Shown here in pieces: positions 8,967 to 17,900 of a stretch of DNA of 40,853 bases. This DNA comes from Candidatus Roizmanbacteria bacterium CG_4_10_14_0_8_um_filter_39_9 (GTDB lineage: Bacteria; Patescibacteriota; Microgenomatia; UBA1406; GWC2-37-13): assembly GCA_002784505.1 (NCBI GenBank), contig PFLF01000043.1, forward strand, positions 1 through 40,853, written 5' to 3'. The position numbers and the translations under genes were made by a program. Every line of letters begins with the position of its first letter. Position 1 is the stretch's first letter. The notes beneath the pieces are model-generated. The model worked only from the letters and a program-made list of their open reading frames with translations, was not told the origin of the DNA and searched no databases.

Positions 8967-8995
8967 TTGAATTTGAGGGGTTTATCGTATATACT
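8967..8995 (+). promoter_or_regulatory. Sigma70-type promoter for rplU-rpmA
   Basis: TTGAAT at 8967-8972 and TATACT at 8990-8995 are separated by 17 nt. The -10 box ends 8 nt before the rplU ATG at 9004, so the transcript should be almost or wholly leaderless. This supports 9004 over the in-frame TTG at 8995, which lies within the -10 box. Confidence 0.65.
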
Positions 8996-9003
8996 TGAAG
9001 CTT

Positions 9004-9312
9004 ATGACAAAATTTTCGGTTGTTAAAACAGGAGGGAAGCAGTATATTGTAAAGCCAGAAGATATACTTGTGGTCGACCGTATGCCCCAAAAAGAGAATG
9101 AAGTTATTGAACTTGAGACCTTGGCAACATTTGATGAAGAGGGGAAAGATGTTGAGCTTGGTGCACCCTTTCTTGCAGTAAAGACAAAGGCAACGGTGCT
9201 TGAGCACATGAAAGGTGAAAAGCTCAGAATCTCAAAATTCAAGGCTAAAGTACGTTACAGAAGGGTTACTGGATTTCGACCTTATTTGACTAAAATTCAG
9301 ATCGTAAAATAA
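9004..9312 (+). CDS. rplU: 50S ribosomal protein bL21
   Basis: bL21 (102 aa) binds 23S rRNA domain I in the large subunit. The N-terminal FSVVKTGGKQYIVKPEDILVVDR motif region (shown across residues 4-26) and the C-terminal YRRVTGFRPYLTKIQI region are classic; the loop RKRRGHR of many bL21 proteins is replaced here by RISKFKAKVRYRRVTG. The start at 9004 fits both the family alignment and the upstream promoter. rpmA follows after one base, the usual rplU-rpmA pair. Confidence 0.96.
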   Translation: MTKFSVVKTGGKQYIVKPEDILVVDRMPQKENEVIELETLATFDEEGKDVELGAPFLAVKTKATVLEHMKGEKLRISKFKAKVRYRRVTGFRPYLTKIQIVK

Positions 9313-9313
9313 T

Positions 9314-9559
9314 ATGGCACATACAAAAGCCCAAAAGGCAGTAAGTGGCAACCGTGATTCAGCCGCGAAAAAACGGGGCGTTAAGCTTTTTGGAGGGGAA
9401 TCCGTAAATCCCGGAAATATTATCATCAGACAAAAAGGAACAAAGTTTAAGCCCGGTGTAGGGACCATGTTAGGAAATGATTTTACCATCATGGCTACTA
9501 AAAAAGGTACGGTCACCTTCAAAAAAAGGTTGGGTCAGCGTTATGTCTTCGTCAAATAA
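9314..9559 (+). CDS. rpmA: 50S ribosomal protein bL27
   Basis: bL27 (81 aa) sits near the peptidyl transferase centre. It opens MAHTKAQKAVSGNRDSAAKK and has the conserved RGVKLFGGE, NIIIRQKGTKFKPG and GNDFTIMATKKGTV segments. In many bacteria the second segment is H.G....G; here KAQKAVSGNRDS shows a divergent start, as seen in deep-branching candidate phyla. The length is normal, and there is no cleavable N-terminal extension of the Firmicutes type. It starts one base after the rplU stop. Confidence 0.96.
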   Translation: MAHTKAQKAVSGNRDSAAKKRGVKLFGGESVNPGNIIIRQKGTKFKPGVGTMLGNDFTIMATKKGTVTFKKRLGQRYVFVK

Positions 9560-9576
9560 TTTGACTTTTCGTGTGC

Positions 9577-9582
9577 TACAAT
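9577..9582 (+). promoter_or_regulatory. Extended -10 box for the ParB-like gene
   Basis: TGC-TACAAT (9574-9582) is an extended -10 element ending 7 nt before the ATG at 9590. Initiation at the normal distance would give a leaderless mRNA. A TTGACT just upstream (9561-9566) is too close to serve as its -35 box. Confidence 0.55.
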
Positions 9583-9589
9583 AAGATTC

Positions 9590-10168
9590 ATGCAGACAGA
9601 TATTGTTTCGGTTGTTGGGCAAATTAAAAATGAAACAAACTTCATTACAAAGGCAAAATTACTCCGTTTTTTGGTTGTTGACAAGGGGATTCGTATAAAA
9701 GATATTAGTAGAACGTTGGGAATGAAGGAGTCCTATGTTTGTCATATTCTTCGGTTGAATAAATTGAACGATCTGGTAGTCGATGGGTATTATTCAAAGC
9801 TTATTTCAATAAGTCACCTCTTTATCATTGCCCGCCTTCATACGACAGAGCAGATTGAAAAAGCCTATGAAATGGTGTTAGGAAACTCATTTACCGTTTC
9901 GCAGACTGAAGAACTTATCCGTGAGATGTTGTATCAAACAAAAACGGTTGGCGAACACATGGAAAAAAAAGAGATAGACCTGCTCACTCACGAAATTGAA
10001 ATCGCACACGATGTAAAGGTAAAAGTTGTGCAGACACGGATCAAGACAAAATGTCTTATTGAGATTTCGGGGAGTCTTCAGGATGCAACTCCTAGGCTCA
10101 GATCAATCTTAAAAATACTAGGAGAAACTCAAAAAGTACCCTCGAAGGATGAGGATGTCACTGCGTAG
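9590..10168 (+). CDS. ParB/Spo0J-like DNA-binding protein lacking the N-terminal CTPase domain
   Basis: This 192-aa protein matches the central helix-turn-helix domain of ParB. KAKLLRFLVVDKGIRIKDIS leads into the HTH (RTLGMKESYVCHILRLNKLN), followed by the ISHLFIIARLHTTEQIEKAYEMV and SVSQTEELIRE-like helices (here FTVSQTEELIRE). The C-terminal residues (LIEISGSLQDATPRLRSILKIL) resemble the ParB dimerisation region. The N-terminal CTP-binding ParB/Srx domain with its GERR motif is missing, so sliding-clamp formation would not be expected. It may be a nucleoid or plasmid-type ParB relative acting as a regulator. The start follows an extended -10 box by 7 nt. Its last 51 nt overlap the end of the convergent signal peptidase gene. 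Confidence 0.75.
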   Translation: MQTDIVSVVGQIKNETNFITKAKLLRFLVVDKGIRIKDISRTLGMKESYVCHILRLNKLNDLVVDGYYSKLISISHLFIIARLHTTEQIEKAYEMVLGNSFTVSQTEELIREMLYQTKTVGEHMEKKEIDLLTHEIEIAHDVKVKVVQTRIKTKCLIEISGSLQDATPRLRSILKILGETQKVPSKDEDVTA

Positions 10169-10738
10169 CTTTACGGGAAATGGATTGTTAATGGTTCCCA
10201 CTTTATTTGCGGGAAAATAGCGGTAAAATACATGGCCTATTACACTTGATTCCGGCACCGGCCCAAATTCACGTGAATCAGAGGACCGAGGGCGGTTATC
10301 TCCCATTACAAATATTTCACCCGGAGGCACCTTGGTTGGTTCTCCATTTTTTGAAAACCCGCCTTCCCAAAGGTTTGTTTTGTCGGAAATATATCCTTCA
10401 TCGAGGACAATTCCATTAACTGAAACTACTGAGTCTTTTACCATTACCTCATCACCGGGAAGTCCGATGATTCGTTTAATATACTCAATATCAGGATTTT
10501 TTGGCGACTTAAACACAACCACATCTCCGCGCTCAAATCCACGCATTTTGTAGGTAATTTTACTGGTGAAAATATAATCACCCGAATTAAAAGTTGGATC
10601 CATCGAAGCCCCTTTAACCTGATTTGGCTGCATAATAAAAAGATAGACGACAATAAAAAGGGAACCGATAAAAACGACCGTTTCCAATATATCCATCACA
10701 AACTCAAACATACCCTTCAAAATCCTCATCATATCCAT
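10118..10738 (-). CDS. lepB: Signal peptidase I (S26A, Ser/Lys type)
   Basis: Signal peptidase I (206 aa) removes signal peptides from Sec-exported proteins on the outer face of the membrane. One N-terminal membrane helix (about residues 20-36) precedes the catalytic Ser45 in GASMDPTF, the general-base Lys88 in EYIKRIIGLPGD, and the box E motif GDNRPRSSDSREFG. Both catalytic residues are present. Several Met codons cluster at the start (10738, 10732, 10729). A TTGTTT-N17-TACAAT promoter directly upstream makes the ATG at 10732 attractive as a leaderless start; I list the longest one compatible with that promoter. The 3' end overlaps the convergent ParB-like gene by 51 nt. A second, SipW-type peptidase lies at 14970-18410. 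Confidence 0.94.
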   Translation of the reverse strand: MDMMRILKGMFEFVMDILETVVFIGSLFIVVYLFIMQPNQVKGASMDPTFNSGDYIFTSKITYKMRGFERGDVVVFKSPKNPDIEYIKRIIGLPGDEVMVKDSVVSVNGIVLDEGYISDKTNLWEGGFSKNGEPTKVPPGEIFVMGDNRPRSSDSREFGPVPESSVIGHVFYRYFPANKVGTINNPFPVKLRSDILILRGYFLSFS

Positions 10739-10756
10739 TGATTGTAATGAACAAGG

Positions 10757-10785
10757 TTGCAAAAAACAAGCCAAATCATTACAAT
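10757..10785 (+). promoter_or_regulatory. Promoter of tRNA-Val
   Basis: TTGCAA at 10757-10762 and TACAAT at 10780-10785 are separated by 17 nt and lie 16 nt before the tRNA. The same short region on the minus strand carries TTGTTT-N17-TACAAT for lepB, so it is a divergent promoter pair. Confidence 0.65.
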
Positions 10786-10801
10786 TGAGTCATAGGTATT
10801 T

Positions 10802-10874
10802 GGACCCGTGGCTCAGTTGGTAGAGCGCTTCATTCACATTGAAGAGGTCACAGGTTCGAGTCCTGTCGGGTCCA
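10802..10874 (+). tRNA. tRNA-Val, anticodon CAC
   Basis: The 73-nt sequence folds into a full cloverleaf: acceptor GGACCCG/CGGGTCC, D arm GCTC-AGTTGGTA-GAGC, anticodon stem CTTCA/TGAAG with loop TTCACAT (anticodon CAC, reading GUG), variable AGGTC, T arm ACAGG-TTCGAGT-CCTGT, discriminator A. The 3' CCA is not encoded (ACA follows). The start codon of an exported-protein gene is only 24 nt downstream with no visible terminator between. Confidence 0.96.
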
Positions 10875-10898
10875 CAAAGGTTTATTAATTTTCGTCTT

Positions 10899-12899
10899 AT
10901 GAAAAAAGGCTTTAGTTGGTTAGTTGTCTTTTTTGCGGTTCTTGCCGTCACCGGCATTGCGGGTGGAGCATATTATCTTGGAACACGAACAAATGCTCCC
11001 AAGGCGGCATCAACCTCCCACAGTCAATCATCTTTGCAATTCACCTCGTTGTCTTCATCGTCACTTCAACAGACGAAAGAACCTCTTTTCACCGGCTCCG
11101 TGAAAAAGATAACTAAGGATTTAGAGCTTTTTAAAATATCAGAAATTGATAAGGAAAACGGAGTACCCGATTCGATCGTATATTATGAAGCAGGAACGTT
11201 TGTACGAGGAGAGTTTAAAGATTATACAAGGATCCTGGCGATTCGCCCGTCTGAAGGACCAGGTCCCAGTATGCAATTTTTGCTTGCAACGAAAGATTAC
11301 CGTACGTATTTACTCGATGATCCGGGAAGTAAAACTGTCAACTACCCCGAGAGTGATTGGGATAATCCCTTCACCTACCTTGATAGAAGCAAAATTTCAA
11401 AAACGGTATCGCTTGATACCGATCACCCAAAAATAATTGAGGTTGAAAAACCATTTGTGCTGATCAGACAGGATTCGATCCTTCTTGAAAACAAAAAATC
11501 CGGGAATAAAGACAAAAATGGGTATGATGTCTATCTTGAGTCCCCGATAACTGCTTTTGCTAAGTCTGATATTGTTCCCTCAAACCAGACACAGCTAACT
11601 CTTTACATCGGAGGAACTGACTGGGGGAGCGGTGAAGGCTATGGCGATAAAGAAAAAAAAGATCTTGCCATCCGAAAAACATATTTAAGTAAAACTACGT
11701 ACTTGCACGGAGCCGATTCGACGGGGCTTTCATATTCCTATGTCCTTTCAACAAAAAGTGATGTTGACGCTTACTTGGCAAAAGCTGCGACTGCAGAACA
11801 GGAAGTGATTGCGTATAAAAAACAGATCGCTCTGTACAATGAAAAAAAATTATCCGAATATCCGAAGTCTCCCGATTATATAACATTCCCCGGCATGCGT
11901 CTTGACAACTCAACAACAGCAATCCCGGCAGATTTTTACGCAACCTATGACTCGGCATTTCCCGGAGCATGTGGTGGGGGTCAAAGCACTTTTCTTGTTG
12001 ATCTCATCAAAGACTCAGATCTTCAGGCAGTGTCTTCTTCCTCAGATTACCCGCTTTTTATTTTGAAAGACACAAAACATCCTCTGTATGAATTGGCATA
12101 TCGTGTGAAAACGGAACAAGGCGAAGAATCGTTTAAGGGAGTAAATGACGGGAAATCCATTCCGACATTTGAGGCCTACGTTGCAGATCACCCGCTGGTC
12201 TTTTTCAAGGATGCATGGGGGAGGTGGGGTGTAATGGGTGAATATGATTTCAAACTTATGGGTGGATGCGGGAAACCTGTAATTTATCTTTATCCTGAAA
12301 AGGAAACGAATGTTCACCTGTCATTTGCAGCGCCCTTTTCTTTAAACACTCAAATCCCCAGTTACCATGATGGGTGGTTTGTAAATGCAAAACCGAACGG
12401 AACTTTAACCGACCTTCAGTCGAAATATACGGACTGTTCGAAGATTGATGAAACAATATTTGGTTCTGAATATGCAGGAGCCGCATGTAAATCAAACTCC
12501 TATCCATACATCTACTGGTCAGGAAAAAGTGTTGAGAATCAATATCCGAAGGTGGGCGGAGGATGGATGGTTGAAAAAGAAAATCTTGGAGTGTTTATGA
12601 AAGCTAAGTTGAATGAAATGGGGCTGAATGAAAAAGAATCAAACGATATGACTTCCTATTGGGTTCCAAAGATGAGTGAAAAAAACGCCCCCTATTATCG
12701 AATAAGCTTTTTGCAAACTCAGGCAATGAATAAATTTATCCCGATGGATGTTAATCCAAAGCCGGACTCAGTAATCCGTGTATTTCTTGACTTTAAAGCG
12801 CTTGAGGTCAAGCCTTCAGTGATTCCCGTACCTCAGACGTTGCAAAGGTTTGTCCGCAATGGATTTACGTTGGTTGAATGGGGCGGGTTGATTGAGTAA
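10899..12899 (+). CDS. Exported protein with C-terminal KPVIYLYP domain, function unknown
   Basis: This 666-aa protein begins with a basic residue pair and a membrane helix or uncleaved signal (about residues 5-26), then a Ser/Thr-rich stalk, so it is probably anchored outside the membrane. I chose the ATG at 10899; a longer in-frame reading would run back into the tRNA. The middle part (about 70-430) has no motif I know. The C-terminal part from GCGKPVIYLYPEKE (about residue 468) onward, with DGWFVNAKPNGTL, YPYIYWSG, VGGGWMV and DVNPKPDSVIRVFLDF, matches a widespread but uncharacterised bacterial domain with an invariant KPVIYLYP. Several Cys (ACGGGQS, GGCGK, TDCSK, AACKS) may form disulfides. 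Transcription probably starts at or before the tRNA-Val. Confidence 0.8.
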   Translation: MKKGFSWLVVFFAVLAVTGIAGGAYYLGTRTNAPKAASTSHSQSSLQFTSLSSSSLQQTKEPLFTGSVKKITKDLELFKISEIDKENGVPDSIVYYEAGTFVRGEFKDYTRILAIRPSEGPGPSMQFLLATKDYRTYLLDDPGSKTVNYPESDWDNPFTYLDRSKISKTVSLDTDHPKIIEVEKPFVLIRQDSILLENKKSGNKDKNGYDVYLESPITAFAKSDIVPSNQTQLTLYIGGTDWGSGEGYGDKEKKDLAIRKTYLSKTTYLHGADSTGLSYSYVLSTKSDVDAYLAKAATAEQEVIAYKKQIALYNEKKLSEYPKSPDYITFPGMRLDNSTTAIPADFYATYDSAFPGACGGGQSTFLVDLIKDSDLQAVSSSSDYPLFILKDTKHPLYELAYRVKTEQGEESFKGVNDGKSIPTFEAYVADHPLVFFKDAWGRWGVMGEYDFKLMGGCGKPVIYLYPEKETNVHLSFAAPFSLNTQIPSYHDGWFVNAKPNGTLTDLQSKYTDCSKIDETIFGSEYAGAACKSNSYPYIYWSGKSVENQYPKVGGGWMVEKENLGVFMKAKLNEMGLNEKESNDMTSYWVPKMSEKNAPYYRISFLQTQAMNKFIPMDVNPKPDSVIRVFLDFKALEVKPSVIPVPQTLQRFVRNGFTLVEWGGLIE

Positions 12900-12903
12900 G
12901 AGT

Positions 12904-12942
12904 TTAACACTTCCGAAATGATTAACAGTTCGGAAGTGTTAA
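12904..12942. repeat. REP-like 39-bp element, copy 1 (perfect 14-bp inverted repeat)
   Basis: Arms TTAACACTTCCGAA (12904-12917) and TTCGGAAGTGTTAA (12929-12942) are perfect inverted repeats around the 11-nt loop ATGATTAACAG. The RAYT stop codon lies inside it, and the element sits 4 nt after the stop of the preceding plus-strand gene, so it may also end transcription. The same 14-11-14 layout recurs at 13681 and 24218. Confidence 0.85.
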
Positions 12943-13572
12943 AGATTCAAGATAATTTTTGTACAATTCATTTTTTCCCTTGCAAAATTTACTGTTTATT
13001 ATAGTTTCTGTTTCTATTTTATATGGATTATTTTTACCCATATACGCATTAATGGATGAAAAGCGATATGAATATATTCCATTAATCTTTTTGATGAGGC
13101 CGGAGGTATATGGATTTACATGAATATAGCGTGATACAAAGAGTAATTGTTCTTCTGATCGTATTCTTTTTGCTTTAAATTGGGTTAGAAAAACGGGGCC
13201 CTTTCGATCATGAATAGTATTGTACAGTCGAGTAATAGATATGAGCGTTTTGATCATTGTATCTTCAATGCCGTTTGGATGTAGTTGTCGAACTAATAAA
13301 TGATAATGATTTGGCATAAGACAGTACGCAAGAATTTGAATGCGGAATGACCCTTCATCAACAACTTTTTTCATGATTTGGTCGGCTATTCCATACCTGC
13401 AACTTTTCAGATACGAATACCTCATCGTGCTCTTTAGCGATCGGTAATATGTTAGAGTATTAATGAATCTGGTTGAGATAGTGTCGTTTGAAAATATTCG
13501 TATAGATTCAACGGTTTTGTCATAAACATGATATATGTTTCCATCACTGAATGGAATAAATCTCTTTGGCAT
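12922..13572 (-). CDS. REP-associated tyrosine transposase (RAYT, Y1_Tnp/HUH family)
   Basis: This 216-aa protein is an HUH single-strand nuclease of the IS200/IS605-like RAYT group, which mobilises or maintains short REP palindromes. The HUH motif is H89-Y90-H91 in LMPNHYHLLVRQ, the catalytic tyrosine is probably Y117 (SITRLYNTIHDRKGPVF), and the family box SRYIHVNP is near residue 148. All catalytic positions appear intact. The gene reads from 13572 with an AGGA motif and a TGCTACAAA box upstream. Its last seven codons run through the REP-like hairpin at 12904-12942, and a second copy lies 109 bp upstream of its start, so gene and repeats form one unit of about 816 bp. Confidence 0.92.
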   Translation of the reverse strand: MPKRFIPFSDGNIYHVYDKTVESIRIFSNDTISTRFINTLTYYRSLKSTMRYSYLKSCRYGIADQIMKKVVDEGSFRIQILAYCLMPNHYHLLVRQLHPNGIEDTMIKTLISITRLYNTIHDRKGPVFLTQFKAKRIRSEEQLLFVSRYIHVNPYTSGLIKKINGIYSYRFSSINAYMGKNNPYKIETETIINSKFCKGKNELYKNYLESLTLPNC

Positions 13573-13680
13573 ATTTACATCCTATTTGTAGCACTAAGAA
13601 TATTAAACGGCTTATAGACAACAAATCATTAACTTTGAAGCGTCATAAAACAATAAAAAACTCGAACCTAGTCTTTGTAT

Positions 13681-13719
13681 TTATCAGTTCGGAAATGATT
13701 AACAGTTCGGAAGTGATAA
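13681..13719. repeat. REP-like 39-bp element, copy 2
   Basis: TTATCAGTTCGGAA (13681-13694) and TTCGGAAGTGATAA (13706-13719) form a 14-bp inverted repeat with two mismatches around the loop ATGATTAACAG, which is identical to that of copy 1. It borders the RAYT unit on the 5' side and lies 37 bp from the end of the neighbouring minus-strand gene. Confidence 0.83.
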
Positions 13720-13756
13720 CTTGGGGGTGCTGCTGCTACGGATTTTGTTATTGAGG

Positions 13757-14968
13757 TTATTGTTGAGATTGTTGTTGAAGAGACCTTATCCGAAGTAACA
13801 TGATGGTGACTATTATCAGAGCGTCGGTAAGAATAAAATACCTGCCGAATACAGACATTGTATTTGGAAATAGCAGATATGAATAGGTAAGGCATTTGTT
13901 CATCAGTCTAAAGATGAGAAACGATAAAGCAGCAATCAAAGCTCCTCCTAATTTTGGAGCCTTTTTACTCATATCTTTTACAAAGCGGAAATAGTACAAA
14001 GCTGCAAAAAGTCCCTCACCCAGAAGTATCTGCCACCAGATAAGATTACATGTGATTGATGCGCCTTCTACTTGACCGGTAGATGATGAGGATGAGGAAG
14101 AACCGCCTGATAGAGTAGGCGTGGTTTCTGTTGAAACTCCCTCAACCTGTCCTCCTGTGAAAGGAGCAAAAAATCGGGAGGTGGCTCCTAAAACACTTCC
14201 AGAGCTTGATGAGGATGATGATGAAGAAGTACTACAGCTTGAGGCATTGATAGTCACACTCTTTGACGGATACCCATTCTCAGGCTCCGCCTTTACCGTA
14301 TCGTCTCCGGTATGGGTATACCCGACCTGCGCTTTTCCATTTGAACCGGTTACCGCTTCCTTAACTTCTCCTTTATAAGTAAATTTGACATTGATGCCGG
14401 ACTGAACGACCCCATCATATTTTAACTCCATAATGGCATCAAAGTCCGAGTTAGTACAAGAAGTGGAAAGAGACGACGTCTTGCCGGTCAACGGAGATAT
14501 AAAGCTCATTGTTAGATCAAATTGGGTAGAAGTATTTTGATACTCATTTCCAGCGTCAGTGTCCATGGTTAATGCAAATGCAAATGTCTCACTTGACCCA
14601 TTACCCAAACTGGATAATAACTCAGTTTCTCCATTGGTATAAAATGCGCTCAATAAGCCGGTCCATGCTGTTGTACTGTCAGATCTGGTAATGACAAGAT
14701 TCATCACTTGATCCAGACCACCTGTTGTTGTTTCGCCAGATGTATCTGCGCCGATTTTTTGGCTTGAACCACTCGTATTGGTAATTTGAATTGTCTTTGT
14801 TAACGTTTTACCCGGATACCATACTTCGGATGAGGAGAAAAAATGGGTGATTGTTGAAGGAGTACAACCTGAGTCGGTACAGCTTATATTATCATCTGCG
14901 GCAAAGGCAGTTTGAGTTAGAAACAGTACCCCTAGTCCGATAAGCACTGTTAAAAAAATCCTTTTCAT
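13757..14968 (-). CDS. Exported TasA/camelysin-like protein with Ser-rich linkers and membrane-anchored C terminus
   Basis: This 403-aa protein has a cleavable-type signal (residues 1-23, ending AFA-AD). Residues about 30-165 form a beta-sandwich-like domain with the WYPGKTLTKTIQITNTSGS motif seen in TasA/camelysin and related SipW substrates. Residues about 175-255 look like a carboxypeptidase-regulatory/SpaA-type beta domain (GVVQSGINVKFTY, GSNGKAQVGYTH). Two poly-Ser linkers surround the repeated GQVEGVS/GQVEGAS and SVLGATS motifs, and three membrane helices follow (about 305-325, 338-355, 375-395). It starts one base after the SipW-fusion stop, with GGAGG inside that gene's end, so it is translated from the same mRNA. 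It could be the anchor or minor subunit of a surface fibre; that is inference. Confidence 0.7.
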   Translation of the reverse strand: MKRIFLTVLIGLGVLFLTQTAFAADDNISCTDSGCTPSTITHFFSSSEVWYPGKTLTKTIQITNTSGSSQKIGADTSGETTTGGLDQVMNLVITRSDSTTAWTGLLSAFYTNGETELLSSLGNGSSETFAFALTMDTDAGNEYQNTSTQFDLTMSFISPLTGKTSSLSTSCTNSDFDAIMELKYDGVVQSGINVKFTYKGEVKEAVTGSNGKAQVGYTHTGDDTVKAEPENGYPSKSVTINASSCSTSSSSSSSSSGSVLGATSRFFAPFTGGQVEGVSTETTPTLSGGSSSSSSSTGQVEGASITCNLIWWQILLGEGLFAALYYFRFVKDMSKKAPKLGGALIAALSFLIFRLMNKCLTYSYLLFPNTMSVFGRYFILTDALIIVTIMLLRIRSLQQQSQQ

Positions 14969-14969
14969 A

Positions 14970-17900
14970 TTATAAGTTTTCCTCCAAAGTTATTTTCACT
15001 CCATCTTTGTCCGTCAAAATAATAATCAATTTAACATTTTTTACATCAGTATCGTAGGTGCAGACTTCACCCGAACAGGTGGCTAGGTCAAGATCAGTCT
15101 TTTCATACTTATCAAGCGAAGAAATATCAACATCCGATCCTACCAGTCCTTTTGCGATGCTGAATGCGTCATAACTTAATTCATATGAGAGTTTGTCATA
15201 GTCGGCGATATTTTGTACGGAGAATGATACCGTTTTTCTATCATCTGCCAAGGTAAGAGTTGCCTCAGGCGTTGCACTAACGGTGGGAGTTGGCCTTACA
15301 GAAGTTGTCAGGTGGGCCAATGGTTCGTTTTCCGAACGGTTTTCAGTCCGGGGAGTTCCCCTTACGTCAGATCCAACGGTGCCCGTGGTAAAAAACTCTG
15401 TGCGCGATGCACTGTCAATACATGAGTACCAGTTTAAAGGATCCATTCCGATTCCCGGCACCGATGTCCGCTCCATCGAATAATATTTAAGATCGATTGC
15501 ATCATATAAACCTTCACCCTCTCCAGTTGAAAGGTCGTAAGTGTAGTCCCATGCCGTATCAAGCACATTGCTTAATGGATCAGTCAGCTGTAGTTGTAAA
15601 TGTCCGGCTGCAAGAGCAACCGACGTGGTCACCAGATCTGCGGTTACGGATGATTTTAATTGACTGCCCGCAGTTCCAGGAGCATAATTTGTGATAAGGA
15701 AATAGCTGTGAGGAGCTACGGAGGAAGAAGGAAGGGTAACCATATCTGCATAGGTTGTACCATTATATTTCTGGATTTTAAAGCCGGATAAATCTATAGT
15801 CCTATCAGTCATATTGCGAAGTTCGATCCATTCGTCGGCAGTTGAAACACTTGTTCCCATCCACATGAGTTCGTTGATAACAATATCGCCAGCTGTCACG
15901 CTTGTTAAAGGTGCAAGCGCGGTTGTCGTCCCTGTAGTTGTATCAATTCCTGACCAGTTCGGCGCTTCATCTGCCGCACGGATTGCAAAGTAATAGGCGG
16001 TTGAAGGATTAAGTCCTAGGATTTCTACTGACTCATTCAAGCCCGCTTCTTGCGGAACCGGTATCTTGCCTGCAGATGTTGCGGAATTAAAATTGTCTTC
16101 GGTTATGATAGGGGAGGTAGAATACCGGATATCGTACTTCGCCGCTCGTCCTGAAGAACCGTTGTTACCAGGGGAGGTCCAAGTAAGGGTTGCCGTGTTT
16201 ATGCGAATCTCAGCAACTCCAAGATCATTTATTGTCGCAGGAGCTTGATTATCAGTGATGACCTGGACACGGTAGATGGAGCTATTGTTTCCCGCATTAT
16301 CAACTGCGTAGTATTCGACCCAATGATCCCCATGTTCTGTAACTTGGAATGTCGAGGAAGTTTGCTGCCACGATTCCCCCCCAATGCGATATTCATAATG
16401 GTTTATACCGGAAAGCGCATCACTTCCGACGAGAGTATATGTTGCATGTCCTGGGGCAGATACAAAATATGTGGTTATCGCATCTACGTATGCCCAAGAT
16501 TGAAGGGTATTATCAGTAGTATTACCCGCATAAATTGCAAGATTAAGTTTGTCACTATTTGCATAATCACTCAGGTCATAAGAAAACTGCTGCCAACCGG
16601 TATTTCGCGCAACTCCAAAATCTGCCGTACTGAGAACCGATGGATCCGTCTTGAATATTTCCTGGCCGTTTAGCCGGATAAAAAACCCGGGATCGTCAAA
16701 TGCATTATCATAGGAGGCATAGTTATAATGAAGCGACAGACCCTTAGCTCCTCCTGATACTGATTGCATGAGTCTATTTTCCCAAACTTTATTTCCTTCA
16801 TCTGAAGGATAGGCATAATTACCGATACGCGCCATAGACGATGAACCATCATATGGATTAATCACTAAGTCTGTCTCTGGAAATGGTTGGGTAATGATAT
16901 CCCCCGTTGTAATTGCCACATCTCCAGCTGTTGTCCACCCGGTTAATCCGCTTTCCAAACCTCCGTTTGTAAATTTCTCTTCAACGGCTTTTGTATATGA
17001 GCCCTCAATTGAAAGGGAGAGGGATGATGGGGCTACTTGATCAAGAGTGAGTCCGCAGCTATTAGATATAACGCTCTCATTGCCAGCTTTATCAACCGCT
17101 ATGATTGTATATGAATATGGATTATTACCAGGCGTCATGTTTCCAAAATATTGAGTAGTTGGATGATAAACCTTGGCATGTTTGGTATTGGATTTAGTAC
17201 CAAACCAATAATAGTCTATATTTGGATCTGTACTCGGATACCACTCGATTGTTATATGGGTATCATTGGTAAAACCGCCGCAGCCGACCTCAGTCCATGT
17301 AGATGAATTATGGCCTTTATAAATTGTTTTTACTTGCGGTTTTAAAGGCTTGGTGCTGTCAAGGGTCAGTTTCCAGACTTCACTCCACGCACTTCTGTTG
17401 CCGACTGTGTCTATTGCCTGTACCCGCCACCAAAATATGCCATCAGGTGCGCCGCTTGCATTTTTAACTATCCGCTCTTCACCACCTATTGTTTGTTTAT
17501 TTGCGATGGTATAGGTTGCGGTATAACGCACTTGGCCGGCAGGGCAGATTTGACCTGCATACAATTGTGGATCAACTCCGCAACTTTCATAATAATACGT
17601 AACAGGATTTGACCCGTGTTCATCTACTACATATTGCCAAGTTTGTTGTAACCCAGCGCTATTCATGATGGTATTATTTGCCGGGGAGCGAAGTAAAGGT
17701 ACAGGAGGCGGGACAAAGTCTTTAGCTGAAATGCTTATACCGGATGCATCAATGTTTTTTAACCATAAAGCATTAATTGTCTTGTATGAAAAAATACTCA
17801 GAGGTAAGAAAAGAAAAATAAGAATCCCAACAACAGTGTGCGGCGTTTTTATTGGTTTATTTTCTTCACTGCGTTTTTTGCGCATCTCTTCGAGTATGCC

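Noticed and set aside
10839..10898. Extended N terminus of the KPVIYLYP protein running back into the tRNA-Val gene
   Set aside because: The extra 20 codons lie in the T arm and 3' end of a well-folded tRNA; the ATG at 10899 directly precedes a normal membrane helix.
12904..13719. CRISPR array or toxin-antitoxin reading of the repeated TTCGGAA motifs
   Set aside because: There are only paired hairpins around a RAYT gene, with no regular spacers and no cas or toxin genes.
13757..14968. LPxTG sortase substrate reading of the Ser-rich 403-aa protein
   Set aside because: There is no LPxTG motif; the C terminus holds three membrane helices rather than a single helix with a basic tail.
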